Shown here: positions 42,344-51,744 of the stretch, one piece after another
How the letters are laid out: each line of letters starts with the position of its first letter
Position numbering within the stretch: the stretch's first letter is position 1
From: JAMDEO01 sp963775295
GTDB taxonomy: Bacteria > Actinomycetota > Thermoleophilia > RBG-16-64-13
Reading direction: 5' to 3'
Length of the DNA: 64,000 bases
NCBI GenBank assembly: GCA_963775295.1
Contig: CAVZIK010000006.1
Coordinates: 1,550,001-1,614,000, forward strand
The notes under the pieces: model-generated
Database searches by the model: none
Told to the model about the DNA's origin: nothing
Seen by the model: the letters and a program-made list of their open reading frames with translations, nothing else
Translations under genes and position numbers: made by a program

Positions 42344-43498
42344 ATGAAAACGATTCATATCCAATATTGGCCTGTAAAAGCTGCCGCGCTGCCGCCAGTG
42401 ATATGCGCAGCAGTTGACGGCATCGACGGATTCCTTCTGGTCGGGCCCGAGACCGGAACCCGCGCGATTGCACACGAGTTGTTCCTGCGGCAACTGTTTC
42501 AACTTGATCTCGGATCTCCGGCGACGGTGGTCGCCTTCATCGAAGAGAACGGGGTGCTTGTGCCGCCGGACAAGAGCTTCCTGCCCCTCGAGGAGGCGCC
42601 GGCACTTGCCAAAGCGTTGGCCGAGACTCGGCAGGTGGGGGAGGCGCCCGCACTCAAGCCGGGATGGAGATCCGTGCCGCTCGCAGAGGTCCTTCTTTAT
42701 CTCAGGCTGCTGCGCGATTTTGTTCGAGCGCTTGACCCAATGGGACGGTACGCGCGGACAGACTCGAGACCGTGCTGGTCATGGGAGTCATCATGGCGCC
42801 GTCCACCCGCAACGCCTGAAAAGAGGACAGACTTCGTCGCGTGCTATCTGAACGCGAGCCTTCGACCATATCGGTTGCGATTCGCAGAAGCGGAAAGCGT
42901 CAGCGAACCGGCCGCCTATCTCTACCCTGTGTTGTGCATGCAGATCGTGAACTATCTGGCCGATGGGTTCGATTTCCAGACCTGTCCCACCTGCGAGACA
43001 CTTTTTGTCCGACGCGAAGAGCCCGGGGAAGAGAAGAAGCCCTGGAGAGGCAAGGCGAAGTACTGCAGCCGCGAGTGTGCGGTCACTGATGCCAAGCGCA
43101 GCGAGTATGCGCGCAGGCTAGAGGAGGGCTGGGTCCCACCCGCCATTCGAAATGGCTGGGCAATCCCGCGTGCCCACAGGAAGTATGCTGAGGACCTGTT
43201 CAGGGCTAATCCCGCTGAAGAAGAGGCATATCGGGAACGAGTGAAGGTGAACGCGTGGATGGAGGAGCGATGGCCGCGGCAAGAGAAAGACAAGAAGCCT
43301 CAACGGCCGGCTGTACCTCCGAGGCAACCAACAAAGAGCCGCTCGGCTGCCGGGAGACCGGCGGCGAACACGTGGGCAAACGACGAGGATGAGCTTTCAG
43401 GTGATCCTGATGAGACGGCGGCGTTCGGTGACGGGCAGAGTGGCTACCAAGACTCGTGGGACGACCCGACGGATATATCCGCCGATCCCGACTGGTAA
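42344..43498 (+). CDS. Uncharacterised zinc-finger protein (pair member 1)
   Basis: 384 residues. A mostly alpha/beta region of about 210 residues without known motifs leads to a treble-clef-like zinc site, CPTCETLFVRRE and KYCSRECAVTDAKR (C-x2-C ... C-x3-C), then a basic helix and a disordered acidic C-terminus. The layout resembles the convergent gene at 43705-44775. It is divergent from the AlpA-like regulator gene. Function unknown. Confidence 0.7.
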   Translation: MKTIHIQYWPVKAAALPPVICAAVDGIDGFLLVGPETGTRAIAHELFLRQLFQLDLGSPATVVAFIEENGVLVPPDKSFLPLEEAPALAKALAETRQVGEAPALKPGWRSVPLAEVLLYLRLLRDFVRALDPMGRYARTDSRPCWSWESSWRRPPATPEKRTDFVACYLNASLRPYRLRFAEAESVSEPAAYLYPVLCMQIVNYLADGFDFQTCPTCETLFVRREEPGEEKKPWRGKAKYCSRECAVTDAKRSEYARRLEEGWVPPAIRNGWAIPRAHRKYAEDLFRANPAEEEAYRERVKVNAWMEERWPRQEKDKKPQRPAVPPRQPTKSRSAAGRPAANTWANDEDELSGDPDETAAFGDGQSGYQDSWDDPTDISADPDW

Positions 43499-43602
43499 AC
43501 GGGCTGCTGTTTCGAGATCCGCGGTGGCGCTGATCTCAGGATGCGATCGACGTGCGCAGTTGCCCAGGAAGAAGTTGCGCGCCCGCTTGGGCGGCCCAAT
43601 CC

Positions 43603-43634
43603 AATCGACACGTTATTGAGGCCCTAGGCCACGT
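43603..43634 (+). repeat. 32-bp repeat, copy A
   Basis: 81% identical (26 of 32) to 48081-48112. Translation in the plus frame gives NRHVIEALGHV, against NQHLLDALGHV in copy B, with mostly conservative changes. Confidence 0.5.
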
Positions 43635-43704
43635 ATCTTGCGGTAGAACAGGTCAGTCGGGGGTCGCATCGCGATCGATGGGGAATGCTTGCTTCCCGGA
43701 CGAC

Positions 43705-44775
43705 TCATCGCCTCCGGGCATTGCTGCTCTCGCGCCTACGGTCCCTGATTGCAGCCTGACGGCATTCCGTACTGCAATAGAGGGCCTGGTATCCGGTTGA
43801 GACGAATGGAGTACCGCACTGCTTCCAGCCGCAGCGCCGAATGAGATCTCTCTTCCCCTTTTCCCTTTTCTTATCTTCTTCATGCTGGGCGAGATCCTGG
43901 TAGAGCTGGAACGCGAGCATTGCGAGAAGAGACGGCGCCTGCGAGCGAGCAAGCGGTTCCGCACTGGTCAGATCGGGTAGCAATCTCAGGCTAATCGTGG
44001 AAACCAGCCAGTCCATGGGATCGAACTCCGTCTTCACGTAGTCGACCGCGTCGAACTCGGACTCCGGATCGGCTTCCGCGGCCCCCGCGTACGTACGAAG
44101 ATCGGCCATCTTGCCCAGTACGGACGCCAGTCGCCCCGCAGTCTTGAGGAAGCTATCGAGAGGCTCGCAATAGTTGGGCCAGAAATCGGGGTCGTCGGGC
44201 GATGGGTACACGTACCTGCGCCACCCATTCTCGAACCCGGGAAAGAAGGGCCCCGCTACTTCGGTCCATGGCTTCATTTGAATGCGATCCTCGAAGAGCG
44301 CCTGGGTTACCGCGTCGAGACGCCCGCATTCGTAGGTGACATCTTGCGGCACTAGCCCGATCTCGGGCACCCCTCGGCGGTCCCAGGCGAGCGCTTTCCG
44401 GGCCAGCGGAGCGTCCGGCTCCTCGTCCCGTCTGTAGAAATCCCCGACCAGTTGCATGGTCTCTTGGGGGAGTATCCCGAGCAGGCCGTGATCCCCGACC
44501 CATTTGAGGAGCCGTTTCTTGCTGTCCTCCGTCAGCTCTTGCCCGTGCGGCCCTACCTTCCAGCGGAGCGAGAAGACGGTGCGGGTCAACGAAACGTACG
44601 CGCGCTCGGGTGCATTTTGATGTCCCTTCTTCTGAGCACGGGCCTTCGCATATTCCTGCATGGGGTCGTAATGTGTAAAGAGGGCGCTCTCCACTGGGCG
44701 AAGATAGCCATCCCTCACTTCATAGGCTTCAGCTCTCCACCACCCACCCGCTGTGAAGTCGATCTCAGCCAGCAT
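43705..44775 (-). CDS. Uncharacterised zinc-finger protein (pair member 2)
   Basis: 356 residues from the ATG at 44773-44775 (AAGGAG site). An unassigned domain of about 310 residues is followed by a zinc site CGWKQCGTPFVS and YCSTECRQAAIRDRRR, equivalent in position and spacing to that of the gene at 42344-43498. Likely distant paralogues. Nucleic-acid binding through the C-terminal finger is plausible but unproven. Confidence 0.7.
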   Translation of the reverse strand: MLAEIDFTAGGWWRAEAYEVRDGYLRPVESALFTHYDPMQEYAKARAQKKGHQNAPERAYVSLTRTVFSLRWKVGPHGQELTEDSKKRLLKWVGDHGLLGILPQETMQLVGDFYRRDEEPDAPLARKALAWDRRGVPEIGLVPQDVTYECGRLDAVTQALFEDRIQMKPWTEVAGPFFPGFENGWRRYVYPSPDDPDFWPNYCEPLDSFLKTAGRLASVLGKMADLRTYAGAAEADPESEFDAVDYVKTEFDPMDWLVSTISLRLLPDLTSAEPLARSQAPSLLAMLAFQLYQDLAQHEEDKKREKGKRDLIRRCGWKQCGTPFVSTGYQALYCSTECRQAAIRDRRRESSNARRR

Positions 44776-45332
44776 CGGTGTCTCCTTTTTGGTCAAACAA
44801 TCCGTTGACATTGAATAACGCTAGTGGTAGGTTAGGCGAGTATTGCACATCTCCGCGTCACGCACGTGGGTTCCTGGCTCAAACGAGGGTGCGCAAGTGC
44901 GCCAGCAGTCGGGGAAGCGGAGAGTTGTTCCAAGGAGTCGCAAGCAATGGGCCTGCGCGTCGGTACTTCTATGGAAAGGCGGTCTAGAGCGGGGGCAAAG
45001 AAGTGGGTGTCCACGAAGCACCCTAGTGAGCGGAGGCTAGTCTCTGGGGCCGGTGCCGACTTCGGCCATCTGGCAGAAGTGGGGGTGTCTGAGGTCACGC
45101 GGGGCGCCTGACGCGGCAATGAGTCAGTCAGCCCAGCCAACAGCGCAGCGAACCAATTCATTGTAGTCAAAGAGGGTGCCTATGTAGAGAGAACGAAGCT
45201 GCACGGTAGACGAACAAGTAACACGACGTCTTTTCTTCCTCACAAAGGAGCAGTGATGCGGGATTTCATGTCGCGAAATGCTTGTGAACATATTCATAAT
45301 CACGGACCGTAAGGTCAGAAAGACAGACTGAG
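44776..45332. other. Intergenic stretch with a possible leader peptide
   Basis: No sizeable gene convinced me. AAAGGAG followed by an 18-codon frame at 45256-45312 is the only clear translation signal. Confidence 0.45.
45256..45312 (+). CDS. Possible leader peptide
   Basis: 18 codons (MRDFMSRNACEHIHNHGP) behind AAAGGAG, 20 bp before the gene at 45333. The end has three His. It could be a leader that controls the DUF3987 operon, or chance. Confidence 0.3.
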   Translation: MRDFMSRNACEHIHNHGP

Positions 45333-45623
45333 ATGTCAGTATTCGAAGATATTGAAGCGATTGAGATTCTCAAGGGCTACTGCGAAAAGCTCGTGGTGAA
45401 GCCCACCCGCTATGGGGGTCATGTCAACGTCAACGTGGGTATCCAGACTTTCCACCCTGATAAAGGGTACCGATACAAGCCCGGAGGGTTCAACGTCTGG
45501 TCATCGGTAGCCCGAGAGTTGGCGGAGGCTTTGTTTGAAATGGCTCAGCTAGCCGAGTGGGCAGAAGCGCGTGACAATTTCGATGCGGACGACGCCGGCA
45601 ATGAGAACGGAGACCAGAGTTGA
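45333..45623 (+). CDS. Uncharacterised small protein
   Basis: 96 residues, acidic C-terminus (DNFDADDAGNENGDQS), beta-rich middle (YGGHVNVNVGIQTFHPDKG). First gene of the operon ending in the DUF3987 gene; the next gene overlaps its stop (TTGA). Not recognised. Confidence 0.6.
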   Translation: MSVFEDIEAIEILKGYCEKLVVKPTRYGGHVNVNVGIQTFHPDKGYRYKPGGFNVWSSVARELAEALFEMAQLAEWAEARDNFDADDAGNENGDQS

Positions 45624-45808
45624 GCCCCTTCGTCGAGAGTCAGGGTCATGCGCCGGACACGGGAGTCGACGGCACGGTGCTGGAGGCTGAGCGACTCTGG
45701 GAGCTGTTCCGGGCCGAGGGCATCGTCGATGGACCGTGGCCTGGCCTATTGGGGGAGCGCGCAACAACCCCGGTCGTCACTGCAGCGAAACAGGAGGAGG
45801 GGCGATGA
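45620..45808 (+). CDS. Uncharacterised small protein
   Basis: 62 residues from a TTG that overlaps the previous stop (TTGA); its own stop overlaps the next start (ATGA). Double coupling supports it as a gene. Contains LEAERLWELFRAEGIVDGPWP. Not recognised. Confidence 0.55.
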   Translation: MSPFVESQGHAPDTGVDGTVLEAERLWELFRAEGIVDGPWPGLLGERATTPVVTAAKQEEGR

Positions 45809-47544
45809 GCCCCTCCACTCCGCAGCCGGAATGGACCCAAGGGCCCGTGAACATGTTTCCCAACTTTTTGGCAACGTGTGAAGACGCGGCGCTCGAGGGC
45901 CCAGCCACCAAGGTTTCTAGGGAGCAGCTCACGACCGAACTGGCGAGGATCAGAGCCGCGGGCGGGAGCGAAGCGCTTGGTGACGTGTTGTACGAGGCCA
46001 TCGAGAAGGGCGATGAGAGCCCGATCGAACCGGCGTGGGAGCGGCCCATGCCCCTGTCAGCGGGACCGCCGCTCCCGGAGTTCCCGGTAGACGCGCTCCC
46101 CTCCGTACTACGCAACTACGTGAAAGAGGTCGCGGCCACGCGGAAGGTGCCGCTTGGTCTTCCGGCGATGATCGGGTTGGCGGTGCTCGCGGCCGCAGGA
46201 GCCCGTCGCTTTGAGGTGCAGGTGGGGTCGCTGGTTGATCCCATCTGTCTCTGGACCATCGTGGGCGCCGAGCCGGGCGAACGGAAGTCAGCGGCCTTCA
46301 CCGACATGATCTTTCCCCTACGGGATATGGAGCGTGAACTGGTGGAGGATGCGCGGGAGAGGGTGGCCATGGCCCGCAATCTCGTGGAAGTGCACGAAAC
46401 GCGGCTCAAGAGGCTGCGGACAAACCTGGCGAAGGCGGAGAGCAATGACGAGCACGACGCAGCGGAAGCCGAACTCGATGAGGCCGTGCGCAACGCGCCG
46501 GAGGTCCCCGCCCTGCCTCGCCTCACCGTTGACGACGTCACCCCGGAGAGGCTGGCCTCGATCCTGGCGGAAAACGATGGCTGCATGGCGCTCATGAGTT
46601 CCGAGGGCGGCGTGTTCGGCATGATGGGAGGACGCTACAACGACAAGGGTGGTCCCAACATCGACATCTACCTCAAGGGCCACAGTGGCGACAGCGTGCG
46701 GGTGGACCGGGCCGATGGGCGGACCCTGTTCATCCCTAGGACCGCGCTTTCGATGGCATTGACGGTCCAGCCGGAGGTCATTCGGGAACTGGGCAAGAGC
46801 CAGGCCTTCAGGCACAGGGGTCTGCCAGCGCGAGGCCTATACGCCCTGCCGCGCAGCCTCATGGGAACGCGAACCGGTCCGGACCCGGTCATGGACTACC
46901 ATGTCAAAGAGGCGTACGGGGTGGCCGTCCGCCGGATACTAGAGGTGGCGACTGCATCCGAGGAGACATGGGAGCACGGACGCTACCGCCTGCACATCAA
47001 GGGAGACGCGCACGACCTCTATCGTCAAGAGGCAGACCGGGTGGAACGTGCCTTGGGTCCAAACGGATACCTCCACGACATACGGGATTGGGCAAGCAAG
47101 TTTTCCGCCCAGGTTGCCCGAATTGCCGCCGGGTTTCACCTCACTACCATACACACGCCGCTTGAGCCGCGGGACCTTGCGGTCACCACCGACGAGATCC
47201 AAGCCGCCTGGCGGGTGGCCGCATACCTAGAGGCCCATGCCCTGGCCGCGTTTGCCCTCATGGATGAGGGACATGAGTACAGGCAAGCCACCCGAATCCT
47301 CGCCTGGATCATGCGGCAGCGGCTCGAAAAGTTCAGCCGCGCGGATTGCTACCAAGCCGTTCGCCGAACTGCGGGTATCAAGCGCTCGGACGACGTAAGC
47401 GCGCCGCTTGAGATCCTGCTCGACCATCACTACATCGCCGAGCAACCGAAAATGTTCACCGAAGGTCAGTCAGGACGCCCGCGAAGCGCGACCTACCTCG
47501 TGAACCCGGCCACACTTGCGGACTGCGAGGTAGCCGATACTTAG
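45805..47544 (+). CDS. DUF3987 family protein, replication-associated
   Basis: 579 residues from the ATG at 45805 (GGAGGAGG site). The family hallmark region LPAMIGLAVLAAAGARR, then a degenerate P-loop IVGAEPGERKS and the SSEGGVFGMMGGRY segment are present. A coiled coil (about 185-235) sits in the middle and a winged-helix-like C-terminus ends it. DUF3987 proteins act as primase/helicase-like replication proteins in phages and integrative elements, so this is likely the element's replication ATPase. The Walker A motif is unusual (ERKS). Confidence 0.82.
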   Translation: MSPSTPQPEWTQGPVNMFPNFLATCEDAALEGPATKVSREQLTTELARIRAAGGSEALGDVLYEAIEKGDESPIEPAWERPMPLSAGPPLPEFPVDALPSVLRNYVKEVAATRKVPLGLPAMIGLAVLAAAGARRFEVQVGSLVDPICLWTIVGAEPGERKSAAFTDMIFPLRDMERELVEDARERVAMARNLVEVHETRLKRLRTNLAKAESNDEHDAAEAELDEAVRNAPEVPALPRLTVDDVTPERLASILAENDGCMALMSSEGGVFGMMGGRYNDKGGPNIDIYLKGHSGDSVRVDRADGRTLFIPRTALSMALTVQPEVIRELGKSQAFRHRGLPARGLYALPRSLMGTRTGPDPVMDYHVKEAYGVAVRRILEVATASEETWEHGRYRLHIKGDAHDLYRQEADRVERALGPNGYLHDIRDWASKFSAQVARIAAGFHLTTIHTPLEPRDLAVTTDEIQAAWRVAAYLEAHALAAFALMDEGHEYRQATRILAWIMRQRLEKFSRADCYQAVRRTAGIKRSDDVSAPLEILLDHHYIAEQPKMFTEGQSGRPRSATYLVNPATLADCEVADT

Positions 47545-47563
47545 GGTTGTTAGGGTTGTTAGC
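47541..47563 (+). repeat. Tandem TTAGGGTTG repeat
   Basis: Two full copies and a partial third, overlapping the DUF3987 stop codon. Positions 47543-47557 are perfectly repeated in inverted orientation at 47734-47748. Confidence 0.65.
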
Positions 47564-48101
47564 TGGCGCGGGGACTGCGGAATCGCCGCGCGGCACACTT
47601 GATACAGGTTCTTCTTGGAAGGAGTAACTAATAGATGTTCTTTTATCTTCTCCCCTAAGTAACCCTAGACCATCTTCCCCGCAATAATCTTTACTGCGAG
47701 GGTTCCGCCGCCACGACGTCCCGGGCCGCTGAAAACCCTAACAACCCTGGAAACTGATACCAGAACCACATCAGTGTCCGCGCCGTGGACGATATTGCCA
47801 GGCCGTCCGACGCGCACCGGGACATCTAGACCATGGCCGGAAGCACTGAGGGCTAACGGTCTTAGGATCATCGTCACCCGCGGGACGCCTCCAAAGGCCT
47901 TGGGCACCAGTGGACACGCTTCGTGACAAGATGCATCAAGCCCACCGTGCCTTGTTCCGTCCGGGTGCGGGACTCCCCTGAACGTCGCGGGGGATCGCGA
48001 CGCCCGTCTCCGGCAGGTTGGCGGCCGCCGCCATTAATGGCCCAGGAAGCATTCACCCGGCCGGTTGGCCCACGCGGCAGAATCAACACCTCCTTGATGC
48101 C
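47564..48101. other. Non-coding stretch between second element and accessory region
   Basis: Contains the inverted repeats above and repeat copy B (48081-48112). Short open frames exist on both strands, none with convincing start sites. Confidence 0.45.
47734..47748 (-). repeat. Inverted copy of the TTAGGGTTG repeat
   Basis: AACCCTAACAACCCT, perfect 15-bp inverse of 47543-47557, 176 bp away. A degenerate copy (CCCTAAGTAACCCTAG) lies at 47653-47668. Confidence 0.65.
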
Positions 48102-48112
48102 TTAGGCCACGT
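48081..48112 (+). repeat. 32-bp repeat, copy B
   Basis: Matches 43603-43634 at 26 of 32 positions. See copy A. Confidence 0.5.
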
Positions 48113-48431
48113 GCTTCACGATGGGAAGAGCGCCGCCTGCGCGCCTGTCTTGCGTCGCGACCGAAGTTCCGGCGCTGCCCGGAATAACCCAACTTGCATC
48201 AAGGCGAAAGCGCCTGCGAACGCGGTTGTTCGGGTAATCAACTAGGGTGAAATGGACGTGGTTGGGGTCCCAAACCGTGAGGGGGATCCTGAGCAATCGG
48301 ACCTTGTCAACCCCCACCGCAACGGGCCTGGTGTCGTGCATCGCGGAGACCGTGACAGGCAATCGGAATACACGCTCGGCATCGACGTTTTCGGCCCGGT
48401 TTCGCGGCGAGCGTCTTGCGTACTGCTTCAT
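48102..48431 (-). CDS. Uncharacterised protein coupled to a zinc-ribbon gene
   Basis: 109 residues, Arg/Val-rich (RLLRIPLTVWDPNHVHFTLVDY). The start ATG overlaps the stop of the upstream zinc-ribbon gene (ATGA), which is the main support for it being real. Not recognised. Confidence 0.5.
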   Translation of the reverse strand: MKQYARRSPRNRAENVDAERVFRLPVTVSAMHDTRPVAVGVDKVRLLRIPLTVWDPNHVHFTLVDYPNNRVRRRFRLDASWVIPGSAGTSVATQDRRAGGALPIVKHVA

Positions 48432-49432
48432 TTCAAGTAGAGGTCGCTCTGATGGGCGATATGGAAGTCAAGGATTGCTGTCGCGAGGTCTCGCGCATCA
48501 AGTGGTAGGACGATCTCAAGCCGCGAAAAGGAATCGCCATCACCGTCGACGCCGATTCCTGTGCTGGCAACGCCGTTGATGTCGCCTCCGTTTGGGCTGT
48601 CGGCTGGTGCGATTCGATATCGGACGATTTGCCGGCTGGCGAAGGTCGTCACCATGCCAGGCCGCAGCTCGGGAGGCTCGTTCGGCATACCCGAGTCGCT
48701 CAACTCATCAGGCAGACCCGAATCTCTCCACTGGTCATGGACCCAAGAGAAGTACTGTGCCGCAGCATTCCAACCGGCAACCACGCGCCCCGCCGTTTGC
48801 TCATACTCCAGCGTTCCGACGATGGCTGACGAACTGTTCGAATGAAGCATCAGCCCCGAACTCCCGTTGGCGCCGACTGCGGAGTCGGTCGTTGTCCAGC
48901 CAGACGGGGCGAGGAGAACGATGCCGGCAACGGCGTATGCAGCAACTTTGCCGACCCATCTCTCGGGGACCATCGCCTCGACCGATCGCGGGTAGGTAAA
49001 AAGCGTTTCCGGGTTGCCGAGTTCAGTCTGAAGTATGGTGACGGAGAGCGTCACATCCACCAACGCGGAGACTATTGAAGTTGTGTCCTTGGCCAAGGAA
49101 GTGGTGGCTGAAGCCAGCGTTGGTGCGGGGTTGGTGGGGACCGTCGTCGGCCCTGTCCATTCGGATGTGGCGCTTGCCACATCATGGGTCTTCTGATCGG
49201 GCGCCGAATTAGCGAGGAGCACTGTGCCCACGGCGGCACTCGCAAGGACAATGATCACAAGGGCCATGAGGGCAAGTCTGCGGGTCGAACGCTTACGTGC
49301 CGGGCCTACCTCGCCGGGGCCCGCCATGTTCTTAAACACAGGTTCCAGGTGCGCAGCCTCGGATGAGGCCCCACAATGCGCGCAGAATCGAGCACCCGAA
49401 CGCACTTTCTTCCCGCACTGAGTGCAGTACAT
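48428..49432 (-). CDS. Zinc-ribbon membrane-anchored protein
   Basis: 334 residues, AGGAGG site. N-terminal double-CxxC zinc ribbon (YCTQCGKKV, FCAHCGASS) in the cytosol, one membrane helix (LALMALVIIVLASAAVGTVLL), a Thr-rich linker, then an extracellular domain with VAGIVLLAPSGWTTTDSAVG. The extracellular part may be a DUF4850-type domain, from memory. It lies 9 bp after the WG-repeat gene and shares its layout (zinc ribbon, membrane helix, outside domain). Confidence 0.75.
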   Translation of the reverse strand: MYCTQCGKKVRSGARFCAHCGASSEAAHLEPVFKNMAGPGEVGPARKRSTRRLALMALVIIVLASAAVGTVLLANSAPDQKTHDVASATSEWTGPTTVPTNPAPTLASATTSLAKDTTSIVSALVDVTLSVTILQTELGNPETLFTYPRSVEAMVPERWVGKVAAYAVAGIVLLAPSGWTTTDSAVGANGSSGLMLHSNSSSAIVGTLEYEQTAGRVVAGWNAAAQYFSWVHDQWRDSGLPDELSDSGMPNEPPELRPGMVTTFASRQIVRYRIAPADSPNGGDINGVASTGIGVDGDGDSFSRLEIVLPLDARDLATAILDFHIAHQSDLYLK

Positions 49433-49441
49433 CCGCGCCTC

Positions 49442-51491
49442 CTAGTCCTGGAACCCGTTGACGGGCATGATCAATCGGCCAGATCGGTCGACGTAGCCCT
49501 GCTGATTGCCCACCCTCACCCAAGCAAAACCGCCATCAAAATTCCGTGCTTGGTCGAACACGGCCGAAATTACCATCTCTCCCGACTTGTCGATGAAGCC
49601 CCATTTATTGCCGAGGCAAACGGGAGCCAAGCCTTCGGTGAACGGATAGGCGAACGTGAACTGAGGCTTGATTACAATATCCCCGGACGTGTTCATGAAC
49701 CCCCAGTGCCCTCCCCGCATGACACCCCCTGGGTTGACCCTGGCCAATCCCTCCGAGAAGTCACCCCTTTCACCTGCCTGGGGTGCGATGACCATCCGCC
49801 CCTTCTCGTCGATGACGCCCCACTCTCCGCTTGCTACCTGCACAGATGCCAGACCCTCGGAAAAGGGACCGGCCTGCCTGTACTGCGCGGGGATCGCCAT
49901 GTTGCCCTTCTTGTCTACGTACCCCCAGGCAGTTCCGTCCTTGACCGGGGCGAGACTCGCGGCCACACGAGATCCAGTCGGTAGAAAAAGCGACACTGCA
50001 TCGCAGAAACCGGCGAATGCATCGGCATACTTCGGGGTGATTGCATAGCTGCCGTCGGTGTGGATAAACCCATATAGTTGTCCGACCTTCACAAGGGCTA
50101 ACCCTCCACAGAAGCTCTCTGCGTTGTCGTAGGTCGCCTTGATTACCACATTGCCGCTCTTGTTGATGAAACCGTAGTGGTCACCCGCTTCTATCCCTGC
50201 TAATCCCTCGGAGAAATCAAACGCCCGCTCGAACTTTGGCGGGATGACCATCTTCCCATCTGCGTTTATATAGCCATAGAGCTTGTTCGTCCAGACAAGC
50301 GCAAGCCCGCCCGAGAAGTCCGACGCCCGTTGGTATTTCGCCGGGATTACCATTTGCCCGGCGGCGTCTATGAAGCCGTAGTTCGTTCCGATGTCCACTG
50401 GAAGAAGAGTCGAAGAACTGAGCTGAGTTGTCGTGGTAGTCGACACGACGGTCGTAGCGGACGTCTTCGGAACCCCGTTTACGCTGAAGCTGCTCAGAAC
50501 GGCACCAACGGTCGGCTCATACTGCTTCCAGTCGCCCGAATAGCGCGTGACATTGACCAGGCACAGCCACTTAGGGGTACGAACGAATATCGTGCTGGGG
50601 AATTCTTGGCCTTTGTCCGTGGACCCCCAAGAGTATGCTTCCGCGTTACCGATGGATACCTTTTGTATGGGATTGATGGTGGAGTCTTTCGTCGAAGCCT
50701 GCTGGTACAGCTCTTGAACCAACTGGGCGAATGAAGCACGCGGTTGAGCCATCAGCTTCTGCAAGTGGTCGGGGACGAGGAAGGTCATCTGGATGAGCAC
50801 TGAGTATGGGTGGCCGGGGCTTGACAACACATTGGGACCCATCCCCACATAAATGTCTCCCAGGCCGTCGTTGGTTGGCCGACTGAGGTCGACGTCAGCT
50901 GGAGGAGTGGGCTTGTCCAGCATACTTACCTCAAAAGAGCAGTCGACTGGATAATCGAGGGCAAAGCTAAAGGCCGCATTCTCGTAGTGCCGCATACTCA
51001 ATACAGCCGTTGAGGAAGTGGTCGAGGGCGAGCCAATCGTCGTCGTCGCCTGACTGCCGGTGGACGTTGTCGACGCTGTCGATTGTGCTTGGACGGTGGA
51101 GGTCATCATGGCTGTATCCAGAGCTGCCACGTTCTGATGCGACTCTCGAAGAAGGATTCCGCCGACGACCGCTGCCACAATGACGATGAGCTGCCGCAGG
51201 TGCAACGACTGCGACGACTCGTCTTCGGTTCCAACCCTCTGCCCGTGGTTTCCGGTTGACCTCAGACTTGGGCTCTTCTTGGGGTGCAGGAGACTCTGAC
51301 GGTCCGTAAATGGGCGTCCCACAAGAGCTGCAGAACTTCGCATCGGACGGACCTCGTGCGCCACAGGCTGAACAAGCTTGTACCTCCAATGAGGGCATTT
51401 CCGAGCCACATTTCTCGCAATAATCCCCGTCGGGTTGGGAGTTGCCACATCGAAGGCAGGGAGGTCGGTCCGAAGCGTTTGATGCGGACAT
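49442..51491 (-). pseudogene. Zinc-ribbon WG-repeat membrane protein with apparent frameshift
   Basis: The protein begins in one frame at the ATG 51489-51491 with two zinc ribbons (CLRCGNS, CEKCGSE, CSACGAR, CSSCGTP) and reaches the membrane helix (WNRRRVVAVVA). Near 51195 the coding signal moves to another frame (LIVIVAAVVGGILL), where a Thr/Ser linker, a domain of about 150 residues and at least seven WG repeats follow (YGFIDAAGQMVIP, YGYINADGKMVIP, WGFIDKSGEMVIS and others). One extra or missing base would restore a single protein of about 680 residues. Either a recent mutation or a sequencing error. The second frame alone opens at 51448. Confidence 0.75.
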
Positions 51492-51700
51492 GCTCGTCCC
51501 TTTCCTCGCTAGCGCAATACGGTCCCACCGAACCAGCTCGTACCCAGACAGACTGATTGTCGCGGCGTCGCCACCGATGGGGTCTGGCCCGCAGGCCAGG
51601 GCTTCCTTGCGGGCCATCCCAGGCACATCGCCGCTGCTGTGGAAAGGGAAAGGCTTCTGCGCCTAGGCCGATTCCCCGCACCGGGACAAGCTTAGTCCAT

Positions 51701-51717
51701 TATCCCGCTTTGGGATA
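51701..51717. promoter_or_regulatory. Candidate operator for the XRE regulator
   Basis: Perfect inverted repeat TATCCC-gcttt-GGGATA, 28 bp before the start of the XRE gene, in the place of its promoter. Autorepression is the usual arrangement. Confidence 0.5.
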
Positions 51718-51744
51718 TAGATTACTGCTGACTATGTTCAGCGC

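Larger units (their letters stand above)
39795..47748. mobile_element. Second integrase-carrying element, ends unresolved
   Basis: The genes from the integrase to the DUF3987 protein form a typical integrative-element set: integrase, AlpA-like regulator, CHC2-type zinc protein and a DUF3987 replication-like protein. The left end is assumed near the inverted repeat. The right end is set provisionally at the TTAGGGTTG repeats. No long direct repeat was found. Confidence 0.45.

Noticed and set aside
47665..47907. Minus-strand frame of 80 codons
   Set aside because: A possible GTG start with GGAGG exists, but the frame crosses the TTAGGGTTG inverted repeat and has no recognisable features. Left out as unsupported.
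47874..48089. Minus-strand frame beginning at a GTG next to AAGGAGG
   Set aside because: The ribosome site directly touches the start codon and the product (Arg/Pro-rich) shows no protein-like pattern.
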